NCBI GenBank assembly: GCA_900660155.1
Contig: CABFPE010000212.1
Coordinates: 505,701 to 569,700, forward strand
Reading direction: 5' to 3'
Source of the DNA: Hofstenia miamia
Taxonomy: Eukaryota; Xenacoelomorpha; Acoela; Hofsteniidae
DNA length: 64,000 nt
The position numbers and the translations under genes are program-made. Positions 1 to 10,757 of the stretch are shown piece by piece. Within the stretch, counting starts at the first letter, position 1. Each line of letters starts with the position of its first letter. The notes under the pieces are model-generated. The model was given only the letters and a program-made list of their open reading frames with translations, was not told where the DNA came from and searched no databases.

Positions 1-685
1 TGGCCTTACTTAACATGATGAGAATGACAACTGTATATTGCTAATTACCCACATTTATTGTGCTAAAAGCAATGTTTTCTTTTAATTACTATAATTCCAT
101 GCAAATATTTGACTGGCTAAATAGTTACACCAAACATTATAAAATATAACCTTATTAGAACACATACATGTTGTAAGGCTAATACATTAAGGAAATTTAA
201 ATCACTGTGTGCTATTTTGCAAAAAGAGGGTAATACTTTTTTGAAAAAGTCCAACATGTAAGAGGAGATCTACATTTTTTGTGATTTGACACGAATTGTT
301 CCTTTTAAAATGCACGAAAGTATATTAATCACCGAGTGCTTAAGAAATCTACAAAATTGATGGCTATTCTAAAGTAATCGTAATAATTCATTCAAAAACA
401 CGAAATTTTATTTTATTTGTGAATATGCAATGTTCATGCATTCTACAAGCTTTGAAGAAATGGTAGTTTAGGAAATCGTTAGGTGCACGCGATTTTAAGA
501 AACTGAATTGTTTGATAATAATTTTTAAATATAGAATGATTATGCTGCTGACTGGTGAAATATTTTATAAAACTATTATTGCAGCAGTTAAAATTATAAT
601 CAAACAGTAAATCCCTCGAGTTTTGAAGAATTCATTTTCTGTTAAATAATTACTGAAACCTCTCTGCATTTAGAAAATAACTTAC
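1..685. other. No gene recognised; probable intron of the Cys-loop receptor gene
   Basis: AT-rich sequence beyond the splice donor at 685. I looked on the minus strand for the rest of M1 and for an M2 pore segment and saw neither. The missing transmembrane exons probably lie left of the window. Confidence 0.5.
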
Positions 686-3600
686 CATAGTTGCAACAGG
701 CGGGAAGCACTAAAATATACATGGAATACTTTTCTCTTCTTCGCAAACTTATTGTATAAATAATTAAATCGAAATTTAGCGTATCTTCTGTCTTTGACGT
801 TCTTCCCAATATTGGACCATTTAAGTCCCACTCATCATTGATAAGAAATAAGCTGAGGTCCATTTCAACTTCTGATGGGAACGAGATATTCAATGATGTA
901 TTTATGAAAGGCTGTAGTTCGAATTCCGTGTTTTGGTATGACTGTGATTGTAAACTAAATTTGCATTTAATTTATTCAAAACTAAATGTTCAAAGATATT
1001 CAAAACAACAATATTAATATGATGCAAACGATATTGTGGAATTATTTAGTGCTAAGAAATTTACGAAAAATGTTTGCTACGACGTGAATTTTTATGTTAT
1101 TTACACAAAAAAATTAGTATTTTCTACTTATTTGGTTATATATATATATATATATATATATCAGAAGATAAAAAACCAGTAGGAGAAAAACTTGCTGCTC
1201 CAGATGCTGTATTGCCAATAACAAAATTTACGGAATCTGAAGATTTTGCAGCTTCTATCTTAAAAAATGAAAGCTCTCTGAGGAGTGGATCGAAACAAAA
1301 TTTCAAAATTTATTTTGCCCATTTCTAGTGATGTTGAAAGGTTGCTTAGCATCGCTGGTTTGGCTTTCTTTGATATTCAACAGTATTTTTGCCAATGAGT
1401 TTAGAAATCCAAATATTTTTACATTGCAATAGACATTCCAGAGATAGGAATACCAAACTTGTCTTCAAGTCAAGTTTAGATCGACTGGTCTTACTTTTTG
1501 AGTATTTCCGGCTAAACTCGTCCCATACAACCTTTTAATGATGCTCGCTTAAACTTGGTATTTTTTTCTAAAAATATCGAGCTCTTTCAAGTGTTCAATG
1601 TGTCGCGTTAGAAAAATAAAAATGAGGATTTCTTATTGAGTAATCTTCTTAGAACTACCTATAAAATAATGATGTAACATTGGAAGTATTCTTATTAATC
1701 AAGTATTAAACAGAAAAAGATTCAATGAATATAATTTTCAAGAATAAATGTAATGCAATGAAGCAAAGCGAGAAACTTAAAATGTAAAAGGCTCATTTGC
1801 AGAGGAGAAAATGAGGAAGTTGCAGTTTATTTCGAACCTTTTGAACTTCAAGCTTTTAAGTTCTGGTGGGCAAAAGTCATAATGGGCGAAAGTCATTATG
1901 GGCTAAACTTCTCTTTGGGCGAAAGTCATGTGCCTCTGTTTTGGCCATGGCTGTATTAATTTTGTATACTTTTATTGCAATATTACTGCAATACACTATT
2001 GTAATATATTGAAATTATCACAGCAGTTCAAAATGTAAGAAATGTTGAGCGCAATTGTAATATATTTCAAAGATTTTAAATTTGTTTAGGTGTACGGTTC
2101 ATGTTTAATTTGAAATTGCTTGATTAAATTTAATGCCAATAGAAACAATCAGCTATTACATATTTTCAAACTTGTTATAAACATCAGAAATATTATTGAT
2201 GAGATCATGAGTCAAAGTGATAATTGAAATTATTTGAAAATATTTTATAGCAACATTTCAGATATAAAAAACTCATTGGAATAGTAAACAAAAAATATTA
2301 ATATTAAAATGCCAGGTTTGCGCCATTTGGGAATATTTAGTAAAATGTTTATATAAACAAGGAATGAAAATAATAGGATTTATTCAAAAGAACAAATATA
2401 TACTTTCGAAAAATATATTTCAAGTTATGTAACAAATAATTAACAACTTCAAGATTATGTCTAATGTTGTATTGCTATTAGAAAAAGCCTTACAAATTTT
2501 ACCATATATTAATATGTTTCAAATCTATTGCCTTGGTGGAATTAGAAAACATGTAGAATTCTTCCACATATTTTTACAGTAGGTGGTCAGATTAATGATT
2601 TCATACTAACAAAAACATTACGTGAAAAACCTATATATAAATTAATTATATTCATCCCATGAAATATTGTTTTTGGACCAGCTTTCTTTCTGCTATTTAT
2701 TGGATGAACTGTACAATAGATATAAGAATCGATTTCTGTAATTGTAAGTAGTTTTTTAAACTTTATCAAATTTAACGTATGTGCATGATAAGTATTATTA
2801 TTATTATTATTATGATTAATATTATTCTTACTTCTCACAGCTTCATGCTGGTATTCCTCTCAGCTCTGGGAACTCACCAGTTCCCAGGGAGTCTGAGAGC
2901 TTTCCTCAGGACTCTAGCCCCACTTTAGTACTCCCAACTCCTCCAAGTATCTCTTATGCTTCTTACTCACTGCTCCTAGTGCTCCCACAACTACCGGGAC
3001 TAATTCAACTTTCTTTAACTTCCACAGCCTTTCTATTTCCTCTGCTAACTCCCTGTACTTGTCTATCTTCTCTTTCTCCTTGCTTTCTACATTTCTGTCC
3101 TTTGGTACTGCTATGTCTATCCCTGTTCCTACTCTTTTCTCTTTGTCTACCACCACTATGGCTGGCCTCAGTGCTTCTATCACCTTGCTTGTCTGTATGT
3201 TGAAGTCCCACAGTAACTTAACCTTCTCATTTTCTATGACGCCCTGTGGCTTGTGCTCATACCACTTGTCTCCTGCTTCTAACACATGCTGCCTGCTCAA
3301 GCTCCAATGTACCATTCGTCCTACCTTGTCATGCCTGAACTTATACTTATTCTGCGCCAACTTCTCACACCCTGCTATCATATCATCTACTGTCTCCGCC
3401 TCTTTCTTATATAGCCTACATTTATCACTTACTTCTACTCTTCTGTCTATATGCTTCTTCACCCAGTTTGTTTTTATTGCTTGTTCCTGTGCTGCCATTA
3501 TCAATGCTTCTGTTTCTCTTTTTAGTCCTGCTTTCCTTAACCACTTGTTGCTCTCTTCTCTGTCACACTTTTCTGTGTTCTTCCAGTATTCTCCATGCAT

Positions 3601-6600
3601 TGCCTTCTGCCTATACCTTGTTTGTCTCTCTAATTCCATCCTACTCAGGTATGCTGTTTTTTTTTCACTCTCAGTTCTTATCTTCCTTAACTCCTTAGTG
3701 ATCTCTAGTAGGGATCCTCTAGGTTGATCTTCTACATATTCTTTTAGCCCTAGTGCTTCTCCTTCTACAGTTTCCTCCACACTTAGCAGCCCTTTCTCTC
3801 CTTTATGCCTTGCCATGTACAGCCTATCTACATCTCCATTTATGTTGAATGCTCTCTTTGCTGCTAGTATCTTCCTTGTCTTTCTGTCTAATTCCCTCAG
3901 TTCATTCTTGTTCCACCTCACTATTCCTGCCGAATATCTTACCACTGGTATCGCCCACTTATTAATTGCCTTTATGCTGTTCTGCCCATTCAATGCTGAC
4001 TTCTGTAGTACCTTCCTTAATCTCCTCTTGTATTCTTTTCTTAACCTCGTCCTCATTTTCTCATGATCTGTTCTATCTTTCTCTATCACACCTAAGTACT
4101 TTTACTTCCTCAATCTTATCCCTACTGCTCGTCCTCAAACCATCTCCATCTATGAACTTGACTCTGGTCATTGTCACTGTCACACACTTTCCTAATCTAA
4201 ATTCCAACCCAGAATCTCTGCTTGCTTTCTCCAATGTCTCCAATTGTTTCTGCAACATCTTTATTGAGCTAGCATACATCTTCAGGTCATCCATGTAACA
4301 TAGGTGACCCACTGCTCTACCATTCTTCTCCTTCTTATACTCTATGCTTGTCTCCTTTAACTTTTCTGTGATAGGGATTAAGCTAACTACAAACAATAGT
4401 GGCGCTAAGCTGTCTCCCTGGAATATGCCTCGCCTAAACCTCAGCCTGTGCTGGTCTATCTCAGTTCGCCACTTTCTCATCTCTCTTCCTAGAAACTCAA
4501 CCCATTTTTTGTGAAACTCCATTGGCCTCTAGCGTCCTCAATACCAATCTATGTGATATGCTTTCATATGCCTTCTTGTAGTCTATCTATGCCATTGCTA
4601 AGTTATTATTATTATTATTTCATTTCTTCTCACATCTTCATGTTGTTTCTCTCTCAGCTCGCGGAACTCACCAGCTCCCAAGGAGTCTCAGAGCTTTCCT
4701 CAGGACTCTAGCTGATCCTAACAATGCTGCCTTCCGTGCTACTGCCATTCTCCAATTTGGTACTCCCAACTACTCCAAGTATTTCTTATGTTCCTNAGTG
4801 GGTTGTTTTAATTCAAAATATGCTTCTACGATCTTTACTCTCTCCTCCACAGTATATTGNAGCTCGCGGAACTCACCAGCTCCCAAGGAGTCTCAGAGCT
4901 TTCCTCAGGACTCTAGCTGATCCTAACAATGCTGCCTTCCGTGCTACTGCCATTCTCCAATTTGGTACTCCCAACTACTCCAAGTATTTCTTATGTTCCT
5001 AGTGCTCCTATGACTACCAGGACTACTTCAATCTTCCTTAACATCCCTATTTCCTTTGCCAACTTCCTGTACTTGTTTGTCTTTTCTTTCTTCTTGCTTT
5101 CAACATTTCTGTTCTTTGGTACTTCTATGTCTATCACTGCTCCCAAAGTTTTCTCTTTTTCTACCACTATCATGTCTGGTTTCTGTGCTTCTATCATCTT
5201 GCTCATCTGGATTTTGAAGTCCCACAATGTCTTAACCTTCTCATTTTCTATGATGTCCTGTGGCTTGAGCTAATACCACTTGTCTCCTGCCTCTAATCTG
5301 TGCTGCCTGCTCAAGTTCCATTGTACCATTTGTCCCACCTTGTCATGCCTGAACTTATACTTATTCTGCGCCAATTTCTCACACCCTGCTATCAGATCAT
5401 CTACGGTCTCACACTCTTTCTTACATAGCCTACGGTTATCACTTACTTCCATTCTTCTATCTATATGCTTTTTCACCCAATTTGTTCTTATTGCTTACTC
5501 CTTTACTGCCATTGTCAGTGTTTCTGTTTCTCTTTTCAGTCATGCTTTCTTTAACCACTTGTTGATTCTTCTCTAGCACACTTTTCTCCATGCATTGCCT
5601 TCTACCTATACCTTGTTTGTTTCTCTAATTCCATCCTACTATGTCCCCCCTAATGCTCCTAAGTACTTTCATTCCTCTTGGACTTCCTTAATGCTAACCC
5701 CACTGCTCGTCCTCAAACCATCTCCATCTATGAACTTGCCTCTGGTCATTGTCACTGTCACACACTTTCCTAATCTAAATTCCAACCCAGAATCTCTGCT
5801 TGCTTTCTCCAATGTCTCCAATTGTTTCTGCAACATCTTCCTTGAGCTAACATACATCTTCAGGTTGTCCATGTACCACAGGTGACTCACTGCTCTACCA
5901 TTCTTCTCCAGCATATACCCTATATTTGTCTCCTTTAACTTTTCTGTGATAGGGATTAAGCTAACTACAAACAATAGTGGCGCTAAGCTGTCTCCCTGGA
6001 ATATGCCTCATCTAAACCTCAACCTGCGCTGGTTTCTCTCAGTGTGCCCCTCTCTTATTTCCCATTTCCCTCTTGTGAACTTCTTCAGGAAATACCCATA
6101 TACCTCATGTCTGCCTGGCGCCTTCCAGTTTTCATCTTCTTTAGATCTTCCTTCAGCTTTGCAGTTTTGATTAGTTCTTCGTCTTGCCTGAATTCATTCT
6201 GAATTTGCTCATTCTCTATCTCCTGTTTCACAATACCCATATATTCTCCCAGTACCTTACTACGTCCCCCCTGCTCTAGCTGCAGGCTTTTTTGTAGAAT
6301 CTTCCTTCTTGGGTCTCAAAATTCGTATTGTCTCTTGCCTGCTTTGCCCTTGCACTATATTTTCTCAGTTTCTCAGCTTCTGCAACTAATCTCTGCTTAA
6401 GCTCTTGTTTTGCAGTTTCTATAGTCCTTACCTACTCTGCACCTGTCCTGTCCTGCCTGTACTGCCTTACTTGTCCTGATCTTCCTTATTTGCTGCCTAA
6501 TCTTTGCCACTTTATTCTCAATTCTTCTCTCTCATGCTGGCTTTCTTTCTCTCTTCTTGTAATCTTTTCTTTTTCATTTAAATGTCTACATTTTTCAGCA

Positions 6601-9600
6601 CCTCACATTCCCCTGTATACACTAAGCTACTTACTTCTATCCTCTCCAACACTCTACTGCTAGCTTGCTTTTCTTAATTCCTCTTGGAACTGGCAACCTA
6701 GTTCTCTCACCTATATCTTCCTTCCTTTAGTTTGCTTCAGTTTCTGCGTCCACTGGTTCTGTTGCTTTCACCACTTTTGTCACAAAGCCTATCACTTCAT
6801 CTTCCATTTGCTTAGCCTGTTCAACTCTCTTTTTCTGCTTGCTCTCATCCAACTGCAACTTTTGCACTTGTCCTGTAAGCCTCTGCTCTGTAACTTCTGC
6901 CTTCCAACATTCTCTTCCTGTAATCGTACTGAACTCACACAAAGAATATCACTCTATCTAAAAACACCAATGGTAGAATTATTTTTAAAACTGGCCCTTA
7001 ATAAAAAATTCATATGTAAATAGGTTTGTAAGTATTTTTGTCATGTGTTATTTTATAGACTTTATATACATAATAGCAATAAATTTGCTTTAAATCTTAT
7101 TATTATTAAACAGTTTTTATTCAAAATTTACGCCCTTTATGCAATAGTGAATTTTTAAGTTTGCAAATATACATGTATAGTGGCTTGTAGTATGGTTTCT
7201 GTCTTTTTTTTTTCGTTTTTGCTTTTTTACTTATTTTGCTATAAATTTGTTATTATTATATTGTTTGAAAAAATTCAAGATTGTAAATTTTTAGACGTTT
7301 GCAGAGTAATTCCCAGCATTATCCAAAGCAATAAATACTTGGAACATTTTCCAAACTGTTCAAATAAATTTATGAATTTATCAAATATGTACTAAAAATC
7401 AAAGTTTTGCAAAAGTACTAAGGGACACCAAGAATGATTATTCATATCATTTCACTAGCAGTATTCACATGAATGTGATTCACATTCATCGCATAAAATA
7501 TAAATGCTATTTACTAACCACAAAAACTAGGCATCATTCACAAATTATGAATTCATTTTTACTGCAAAAATTGTGTTCTTGAATATATTCCTTAACATCG
7601 TCAAAAAAACTTGTTTCAAATTCAATATTTTTCCAATGATTTGACTATATTATGAAAAAACATTAAAACGTACATTTCTTAAAGTGTTATGTTTATTTTC
7701 AGATAGCGCTTATTCAATGTTGAAACTTTGCATAAATTATTCTAATAATGATGAATTATTTCTTATGTTAAGATTTAATCAATAAAATTGACATTATCAT
7801 TGCTTTATTTTCCAAAACTATGCTTCAGTAAACATTATGCAAGTGCTTATTTAATCAAAATTATTCAATATTCCCAGTAAACAGAACTGTTGTAACGACG
7901 TCACTGAACGACATAATAACGACACTAAAACGACATTACAAAACAAAGTCTTTTCACAATAAAATGACAAACTATCAATAAAAATGCAGTTTTTAAAAAA
8001 TTTATCTTTAAATTGTCATAATACTAAAATTATTCCTATTTTTAAATATTTTTTTGCTAGACGGAATTATACACCACCACTAATCCGCACTATAAACGCC
8101 ACTCAAACAATTCAACGCCTATTAAACGCTAATACACCACAAAAAACGACGTCGTTACAACAATTCTATGTTTACTGGATTATCACTTGAAAGTATTTGT
8201 AATATTTAAACTAGGAAATAACTCACGAAATGGCGCATGTTTGAATATCATATGGAAACCTGGTTGCATCCATTTCACAAAAAACTCGAACTGTTGAGGT
8301 CACATCCTTAACTAAAACTGTTCCATCATACATAATAAATTCTTCTGGATGATGCGAAAATATAATTTTCACACTAAATACACAAAAGAACATTCTTAAT
8401 ATATTATTACTGTTTACAGGGTGGGCGAAAAAAATGTTACCACTTTTAATCATACACAAGTTTTCAAAATGAACATTTATTTGAAATTTTTTTTACAGAT
8501 TTTTAATAAAAGTATCAAATTAAAATTTGATAACAAAGTCTTCTCACTTTGTCTCTTGTTTCCTACACAGTTCAATAACTGATGACGTGTTCAATCCAGG
8601 CTCCTCTTTTGTGGATTACAGCTGCAACACGCACATTGAAATTTGTGATGACAATGCGGCACATCTCAAGAGGGATTCTTCGAATTTCCTGACGAATGTT
8701 GGTCTTCAGGGCTTCAATGGTCTGTGGGTTGTTGTAGTACACTCTCTCCTTCAGGTACCCCCATAGGAAGTAGTCTGCGGGAGAAAGATCAGGAGAAAAG
8801 GCAGGCAGTGGGTTGTTTTAATTCAAAATCGTAATAANNNNNNCCCCATAGGAAGTAGTCTGCGGGAGAAAGATCAGGAGAAAAGGCAGGCAGTGGGTTG
8901 TTTTAATTCAAAATATGCTTCTACGATCTTTACTCTCTCCTCCACAGTATATTGCTTTCGATCCATTGGGGTGAGAATTCAGTGTTTAGTTTTTGATATT
9001 TGTGAAAATGAAACAAAAATCTTAGTAATTTTGAAAATGGTTAGAATATAAAAAGTGGAAACATTTTTTGGCCCTTCTTGTATATTATAGCACGTTAATG
9101 GGGCCGACTTTGTGTTAAAGTTAAATTACAATAGTTGGTCTGCCAACAAATCAAGAAATTTAAAACTTCAAAGACAGTTTACAAGAAAAAAATTTAAGAA
9201 TAACTGTGTCATTCGATTTGACGTTTAAAAATACACTAAAAATGAATACTTAATATATACATAGAAATATAGTAAAATAAAATAATTTTGGCTATAAGTT
9301 AGAAAATTAATTTGCTGTTTTAATGTTTTTACATATTCTCTGATTGCTCAATGATTATTTTTGAAATCAAGTTTACTATATATTTTTTCTAAGTCAAGCA
9401 ATGCCAATTTCCGCTTAGGTACAGAATAAATGTCGAACTTTAATATTAAACCTATTTCAACAATATTGCAAATGTTTGCAAAATTTCAGTTCAGATGTTC
9501 TTTGCAAATCGATGCAATGATTTGGCCAAATACCAAATAATATTCCAATTTTATATTTTGACAAACTTACCAATGCAAGTCAAATTATATTAAGGATTCC

Positions 9601-10757
9601 TAGAAGTATAAGAAATTTACAGCAGAAATTCCAATATTATGCAAACATTTCAATTTTACTTAACAATAGAACAGCGAGTGCTACTTGAGAATAAGTTTAC
9701 GTCTGATATTTCAAATTTATAAGTAAGAAATCGATAGAAAATTTCCACAAATGGCAAATTCAATGAAAATACCAGCATACTTGGAAGTATATGTACCTTC
9801 TAGTGTATTTGCTGAGTGAATAGTGGAGCAAACAAAAAATGTCTAGTGATCATTTTGACCTATTGACTAGTTTCTAGTGTTCAACTAGAATTATTTTAAA
9901 ACTAATTTGTCAGTAGATTGCATTGCTTTCCAAAGTACAGGATGTTCACCCTCTTCCGGCCACTAATAATTAATCAAAATATGTAAAATATATAATGCTA
10001 AACCAAAAACATTGTGAATATCAGGCATAGCCAAAAATAAACAGTTGGGTATTATATATAGCGAATATGAGGTCCAATGCATATAATACACTGCTTGGAA
10101 AAGTAGGAGAAACAATTTTCAACCGTATTGTGATAAATCTGATTCAGAGTTGAAACTGACATGATTTCTTAGGCCCAAGTCCGGACCAAAAAAATTTGCT
10201 TTACGCCTCTGATAGTGTCTTGTCCCCATAAGCCTGCACAATGAACTTGATTGCCAAATTTGCGTTATATATTGATTAATATGTGTATATCCACTAGTCC
10301 GTCAACAGTGCTTATTTAATTGTGTTATTATTCAAATTGTATTGTTAACCATTATTCAATAAATGTGCCAAATGTGTGTCATTTCATAATGACTTCCTAC
10401 CATCACGAGGGATTTTATCATTAACTGCAATATTATAAAATGGTTGGATATCGGAAACTTTCAGAAACTTCAATAATTTGGCAATATATTCTTATTCCCA
10501 CTGTTATATCTTAGTCAATTATACTAATATTCTATAATTAAATTTTGATATAAGCAAATTTTTACATTTCTTTGATTTGAACTAAAGGATTCCAAGTCTT
10601 TTCTTGAATATGAAGTTTAGAAATATTACCGTATGCGATTGGATCCCAACTAACATGAGCCAGCTGATAGGCCTTAAAAGGAAGTCAAATGATTAGTAAA
10701 AATTTAACTTACACAACGTTCTCTCAAACGAATGTCCATCGTGTTTTCTTTCTCATT
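686..10757 (-). CDS. Cys-loop ligand-gated ion channel (nicotinic acetylcholine receptor-like subunit), partial gene
   Basis: Plasma-membrane pentameric neurotransmitter-gated channel subunit; only the extracellular ligand-binding part and the start of M1 are here. Exons in transcript order: 10757-10713 (45 nt, phase 0), 10672-10630 (43 nt), possibly 10424-10401 (24-nt microexon, tentative), 8373-8227 (147 nt), 954-686 (269 nt). Seen: NEKENT..IRLRER, then LAHVSWDPIAYG (matches the W.D..L.W.P..Y block); MYDGTV; the signature Cys-loop CEMDATRFPYDIQTC with exactly 13 residues between cysteines; then INDEWDLNG, a LRRRE pre-M1 segment and LVLPAC entering M1. The 45-nt exon equals the classical exon 3 of nicotinic subunit genes. 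The exon expected to carry the W.PDI motif was not found. Loop C lacks vicinal cysteines, so it is not a canonical alpha subunit. The usual Trp after the 45-nt exon is not present. All borders are GT/AG and phases match where exons adjoin (8227 to 954). Ligand cannot be told. Confidence 0.85.
1150..1440 (+). mobile_element. hAT-type transposase C-terminal relic
   Basis: Plus-strand coding remnant. After a TA microsatellite (1138-1161), an open stretch starting SEDKKPVGEKLAAPDAVLP leads, after a frameshift near 1326, into ISSDVERLLSIAGLAFF (about 1323-1373). That matches the hAT dimerisation-domain pattern S..VERLFS.AG. No complete transposase, terminal repeats or target duplication were found. 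It lies inside the receptor's large intron. Confidence 0.5.
1867..1935. repeat. Short imperfect tandem repeat
   Basis: Three imperfect copies of TGGGCRAAAGTCAT spaced about 20-35 bp. No function recognised. Confidence 0.4.
2914..4089 (-). pseudogene. LINE C-terminal zinc-knuckle and restriction-like endonuclease segment (391 codons)
   Basis: Long open frame, out of frame with the RT part, so the element carries a frameshift near 4080. Residues about 223-241 (KCRLY...ETVDDMIAGC) are a degraded CCHC knuckle: the second Cys is Tyr and the His is Asp. Residues 307-345 (ALRPAIVVVD...IDIAVPKD...KIDKY) match a PD..(D/E)..K nuclease fold, but the first catalytic Asp is Ala (RPA); copy B keeps PD here. 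The long basic N-terminal half is the linker typical of these elements. Loss of the knuckle residues and catalytic Asp suggests a dead copy. Confidence 0.75.
4073..4522 (-). pseudogene. LINE reverse transcriptase fragment
   Basis: About 149 codons with two RT hallmarks: RGIFQGDSLAPLLFVVSLIP (motif B region, G.FQGDSLSPLLF in relatives) and CYMDDLKMYA, the YMDD catalytic box. The N-terminal fingers are missing and the frame shifts into the endonuclease frame at about 4075-4090. It primes reverse transcription in live relatives; here it is a truncated relic. Confidence 0.8.
4604..6950 (-). mobile_element. LINE with restriction-like endonuclease, copy B (fragmented)
   Basis: Second copy of the same family, same orientation, directly behind copy A. 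An (AAT)n tail at about 4604-4620 marks its 3' end. Endonuclease part 5227-4991 keeps KPDMIVVEKE (intact PD). Knuckle part 5476-5270 reads NRRLCKKECETVDD, keeping the Cys lost in copy A but losing the other. RT part 5974-5669 has LWYMDNLKMYV, so the catalytic YMDD is YMDN. About 6060-6950 is the lysine-rich N-terminal region, including an open stretch at 6942-6727. Many frameshifts and stops; not functional. A patch bounded by N at 4796 and 4860 and a duplicated 138-bp 3'-UTR block (about 4658-4795 and 4861-4998) are assembly-suspect. Confidence 0.72.
4796..4860. other. N-bounded 63-bp insert copied from the mariner at 8891-8953
   Basis: The 63 bases between the two single Ns are identical to 8891-8953 in the mariner remnant. 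The insert is flanked by two near-identical 138-bp copies of the LINE 3' region. This looks like an assembler bridge rather than a real insertion. Confidence 0.8.
7115..7260 (+). mobile_element. 5'-truncated CR1-like element (3' UTR only)
   Basis: AAATTTACGCCCTTTA, then AAATATACATGTATAGTGGC and TTGTAGTAT, closely match the 3' UTR of the CR1-like element at 46780-46850 (AAATTTACGCCCTTTA, AAATATACACGTATAGTAGT, TTGTAGTAT). No coding sequence remains. It is a dead 5'-truncated insertion of the same family. Confidence 0.7.
7875..8178. mobile_element. MITE with about 30-bp terminal inverted repeats
   Basis: Left end CCAGTAAACAGAACTGTTGT followed by AACGACGTC; the reverse complement of the right end reads CCAGTAAACATAGAATTGTT followed by GTAACGACGTC. 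The 304-bp interior is AT-rich with no coding frame of substance. Non-autonomous DNA transposon; superfamily not assigned because no clear target duplication was seen. It sits 50 bp downstream (transcript sense) of the receptor's Cys-loop exon. Confidence 0.75.
8417..9080 (-). mobile_element. Internally deleted Tc1/mariner element
   Basis: Both ends are flanked by TA. The left terminal repeat CAGGGTGGGCGAAAAAAATG and right repeat (reverse complement CAAGAAGGGCCAAAAAATGT) are imperfect inverted copies continuing into TT/TACCACTTTT. The minus strand encodes the transposase C-terminus: SPDLSPADYFLWG, then YLKERVYYNNPQTIEALK, ending near 8580. The N-terminal half is gone. N bases 8838-8843 and a repeated 60-bp segment (8760-8820 and 8844-8900) are a faulty join. 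The element ends only 42 bp from the acceptor of the Cys-loop exon at 8373. Confidence 0.85.
9081..10629. other. Intron sequence of the receptor gene; nothing else recognised
   Basis: AT-rich. Searched on the minus strand for the expected W.PDI-type exon between 10401 and 8374; only a weak AMPDI string near 10021 was found, without usable splice sites. A tentative 24-nt microexon at 10424-10401 (GCAG acceptor, GTAGGA donor, VNDKIPRD) is mentioned under the gene. Confidence 0.5.

Larger units (their letters stand above)
2796..4603 (-). mobile_element. LINE with restriction-like endonuclease, copy A (5'-truncated)
   Basis: Non-LTR retrotransposon reading right to left. Reverse transcriptase lies at 4522-4073 and the C-terminal zinc-knuckle/endonuclease region at 4089-2914. 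The 3' end on the minus strand finishes in an (AAT)n-type tail at about 2796-2835, the usual 3' signature of such insertions. The domain order (RT, then a CCHC-like knuckle, then a PD-(D/E)XK-like endonuclease) fits the R2/CRE-type superfamily rather than APE-type LINEs; the exact clade is uncertain. It lies in the same orientation as, and abuts, copy B. Confidence 0.8.

Noticed and set aside
1074-1328. Open frame containing a run of IYIY as a gene
   Set aside because: The run is a translated TA microsatellite; only the part after it resembles a hAT transposase remnant.
3059-3727. Long plus-strand open frame (222 codons) over the LINE
   Set aside because: It is the antisense of the endonuclease ORF; its Ser/Leu/Cys-rich content is a mirror of Lys/Glu codons.
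10021-10050. AMPDI string as the missing W.PDI receptor exon
   Set aside because: The Trp is absent, no acceptor is nearby, and the phase does not match the Cys-loop exon.
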